In this document: one piece after another, positions 20,411 to 22,240 of the stretch
Layout of the letters: every line of letters begins with the position of its first letter
Numbering within the stretch: position 1 is the first letter of the stretch
Position numbers and translations under genes: made by a program
Notes under the pieces: model-generated
What the model saw: only the letters and a program-made list of their open reading frames with translations
Databases searched by the model: none
What the model was told of the DNA's origin: nothing
IMG/VR virus record: IMGVR_UViG_3300043783_000023
Span: 1 to 22,240 of that record
Reading direction: 5' to 3' (one strand)
From: a virus
DNA length: 22,240 bases

Positions 20411-20752
20411 ATGTCCTTGGCATTGTTGATCGCATCGCTCGTAGCTACCGCGCTTGGAAGCATCAAGGGCGTTCCTTCTGAAATCGGCACCATCACCGGC
20501 AGTATTTCCTCGGTGCTCGGAGTTCTCTTCAAGAATGGCGTGGGCACGCCTGCGCAGGCCAGTACCACAACGCTCGTGATCGCCTCTCTGCAAGCGCTGA
20601 TTGCCCAGTTGAAGAATACGCCGGGGCTGAGTGCCGATGCTTTGACGGATATCACCCTGCTGAGTGATGCGCTGGCGGCAGCGGTGACACAGAACGCAAC
20701 CATCACTACGGTAGTGCCTACAAATCTGCAACCAATCACGCCGATTACATAG
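20411..20752 (+). CDS. Hypothetical protein with hydrophobic N-terminus (113 aa)
   Basis: ATG 20411 follows AGGAGG with normal spacing; the in-frame region upstream belongs to the lipoprotein gene. The product begins MSLALLIASLVATALGSIKG, a moderately hydrophobic segment without a clear cleavage site, and continues with an Ala/Leu/Thr-rich amphipathic region (STTTLVIASLQALIAQLKNT). It may be membrane-associated. No motif is recognised. Immediate spacing behind the lipoprotein gene suggests the two are expressed together. Confidence 0.5.
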   Translation: MSLALLIASLVATALGSIKGVPSEIGTITGSISSVLGVLFKNGVGTPAQASTTTLVIASLQALIAQLKNTPGLSADALTDITLLSDALAAAVTQNATITTVVPTNLQPITPIT

Positions 20753-20761
20753 GAGGTTGAA

Positions 20762-20926
20762 ATGGCGAACAAAGAAGGCTATCCCTGGTCCTGCGAACGC
20801 GACGGCATGAACGTCAAGGATATCGCCGAGCGTCCGGTCATTGGACTTGTAAAAACTCACACCGAGCGGCACGATTCCGAGACGGGGAGAGAGTTGGATC
20901 ATTCGTTGGGAAGCCGCAGCACATAA
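20762..20926 (+). CDS. Small hypothetical protein (54 aa)
   Basis: ATG 20762 follows AGGAGG (20752-20757), a strong ribosome-binding site. The 54-residue product is charged and hydrophilic (MANKEGYPWSCERDGMNVKD ... TERHDSETGRELDHSLGSRS). It has one Cys and no membrane segment. Its TAA lies 16 bases before the next start. No family is recognised; the ribosome site and intact frame are the only evidence. Confidence 0.5.
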   Translation: MANKEGYPWSCERDGMNVKDIAERPVIGLVKTHTERHDSETGRELDHSLGSRST

Positions 20927-20942
20927 TACGGGGTTTCCATAG

Positions 20943-22240
20943 GTGAGCTATCTTACCTTTAACGCATTTGCGGCTGCGCCATTCAAATTAGCGGCGTTAA
21001 CAGGTATTGGGCCAGGAACGACCGATTTAGGGTTTGGCACCGCCTATGTTCCACAAACTATAACGGCCTTTCAAATCTCCGGCAACGTAGTAACCTTTCA
21101 GTGTCAAAACTCGCAGCTTGCTGGCAATCCAACTACCATTTCAGGGCTATCAATCGGAACCTATCTTAATGGGCAGACCCTCACGGTTTTATCGGCTGGC
21201 CTCTCAAATACACAGTTCAGTTGTAATTTTACTCACGCCAACGTAGGCCTTACTTCTGATTCTGGGATAGCCACACAAGGCATCGCGGGATCGCAACTGG
21301 ATTTTTTGAACATACTGGGCTCGGGAAGTTCGGGAACCACGCAGCCTTATTACGCTCCCAGTATTGTATTTACCTTTTCCTCTACAGCCGGGACGCTCAC
21401 GCCGATAGGTTCTGGGACCACTGTCAACGATGCGAGTGGAGGACACGGCGGAAGTTCTCTCTATTCACTTGAAACTGTTTTAGGGTCGGGATATGTAATT
21501 CCTGCGGGAACTGTAACGGTTTTTGTGACAATTCCCACCAACTCCAACAATCCAACCTATAGCGATTCAAGTCCTGAGTTCATTGTAGCTGACACTACAA
21601 GCACGACGCTGGCAAGCGACCATAATCCATCCACTAGCGGACAGAGCGTTACGTTCACGGCAACGGTTCAATCTACTTATTATTCAGCAACCGGCCAAGG
21701 GGGAGGCTACCCAGAGGGAGGAACCGTAACCTTCTTCGTGGATAGCGTTCAGCTCGGAAGCCCGGTCAGTCTTACTCATTTAGGAACCAATCCAGGTCGT
21801 TCCACAGCGGCAATATCTACCTCATCTCTTACAGCTGGATCGCATTCGATTGTGGCAGTGTATTCTGGCTATACGGGACCAACCTATGTAGAAGAACTTC
21901 CGAGCACCTCTTCGCCTTTGACTCAAGTTGTAACTGGCATGATCCCTACCACAACGACGGTAACCACTAATATAGACCCTTCGGATTTTGGGGAACTGGT
22001 AACATTTACCGCCATTGTTAATGGGCCGGGAGGCACTGGCTCGCCAACCGGCACCATCACCTTCAACATCGACGGGATCAACGTAAACAGCACACCTGCG
22101 ATCCCCGTAAGCACTGGCGTTTCTCAAGCGCAATATTCCATTTCCACCTTGAGCATCGGAGTTCATCCGGTATTCGCTTCTTATTCCGGCGACTCTCAAT
22201 ACCTCCCTAGCGTATCGCCGATCATCGACCAAGTGGTGAT
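20943..22240 (+). CDS. Large Ig-like-repeat surface or tail protein, 3' end missing
   Basis: An in-frame TAG at 20940-20942 fixes the earliest possible start at GTG 20943; the frame then stays open through the window end (over 430 codons). The first ~215 residues are a beta-rich domain (MSYLTFNAFAAAPFKLAALT...). From ~21591 there are two Ig-like domains of the Big_3_5 type (QSVTFTATVQS, GTVTFFVDS, AGSHSIVAVYSG; then ELVTFTAIVNG, GTITFNIDG, YSGDSQYLP). These repeats are abundant in large surface proteins of Acidobacteriota. The gene is AT-richer than its neighbours. It may be a phage tail or receptor protein or a gene acquired from the host; the missing C-terminus prevents a firmer call. Confidence 0.7.
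   Translation, partial: MSYLTFNAFAAAPFKLAALTGIGPGTTDLGFGTAYVPQTITAFQISGNVVTFQCQNSQLAGNPTTISGLSIGTYLNGQTLTVLSAGLSNTQFSCNFTHANVGLTSDSGIATQGIAGSQLDFLNILGSGSSGTTQPYYAPSIVFTFSSTAGTLTPIGSGTTVNDASGGHGGSSLYSLETVLGSGYVIPAGTVTVFVTIPTNSNNPTYSDSSPEFIVADTTSTTLASDHNPSTSGQSVTFTATVQSTYYSATGQGGGYPEGGTVTFFVDSVQLGSPVSLTHLGTNPGRSTAAISTSSLTAGSHSIVAVYSGYTGPTYVEELPSTSSPLTQVVTGMIPTTTTVTTNIDPSDFGELVTFTAIVNGPGGTGSPTGTITFNIDGINVNSTPAIPVSTGVSQAQYSISTLSIGVHPVFASYSGDSQYLPSVSPIIDQVV
21591..22240 (+). repeat. Ig-like repeat units within the terminal gene
   Basis: Two successive Ig-like units are visible at 21591-21935 and 21936 to the window end. Each has the core '.VTFTA.V....G.(V/I)TF...G....S......S....G.H....Y.G....Y'. 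The second is cut by the window edge, so more units may follow. Confidence 0.6.

Noticed and set aside
20348-20902. 184-codon open frame on the - strand
   Set aside because: It is antisense to three genes with good ribosome sites, two of them preceded by AGGAGG, and it shows no domain.
20924-20943. T7-like promoter: TAATACG followed by ATAGG
   Set aside because: The spacing between the two parts is one base too long, the middle bases do not match, and no single-subunit RNA polymerase gene is visible.

Overview
The window is a contiguous piece of a tailed double-stranded DNA bacteriophage (free phage or prophage; no integrase or host gene is visible). Every gene I can support is on the + strand. 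Genes are tightly packed, with stop/start overlaps of the ATGA, GTGA and TGATG type, and GTG starts are common. Large terminase, portal, scaffold-like, major capsid, tail-fibre, membrane and endolysin genes follow in classical order. No tape-measure or tail-sheath gene is seen, which fits a short-tailed (podovirus-like) virion or a tail module outside the window. The last gene carries bacterial Ig-like repeats of a kind very common in Acidobacteriota (Terriglobia), so that phylum is my best guess for the host. That is inference only.

Layout. 1-2428: small early/packaging-proximal proteins, including two or three probable zinc-binding ones, then a probable small terminase. 2428-6431: a cytosine-C5 DNA methyltransferase, the large terminase and a Mom-like/GNAT-fold protein, followed by two unknowns; two candidate DNA-modification genes therefore flank the large terminase. 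6431-8860: portal, a DUF2292-like protein and a small hydrophobic peptide. 8861-9183: a largely non-coding stretch with a strong terminator, a 22-codon ORF with an excellent ribosome-binding site, and a candidate structured RNA with two competing pairings. 9184-13638: a basic glycine-rich protein, two proteins sharing a motif, a scaffold-like protein, a LAGLIDADG homing endonuclease, the major capsid protein and two probable decoration/head proteins. 13664-13688: a near-ideal UUCG-loop terminator. 13782-16129: a probable head-tail adaptor and a tail fibre with three 65-66-residue repeats.

16115-19597: a near-consensus sigma70 promoter, then a run of small membrane and coiled-coil proteins, a possible Tad2-like (DUF2829) anti-defence protein, a holin candidate and a lysozyme-like endolysin. 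19581-22240: an Ig-like protein, a lipoprotein, two small unknowns and the 5' part of a large Ig-repeat protein that runs off the window end.

How it fits together: the packaging genes load DNA into a capsid built from portal, scaffold and coat proteins. The methyltransferase and Mom-like protein could mark the packaged genome against restriction, and the DUF2829-like protein could counter Thoeris. The holin/endolysin cassette releases virions, and the fibre and Ig-domain proteins probably mediate surface adhesion. All functional calls come from reading motifs by eye; no database search was run.
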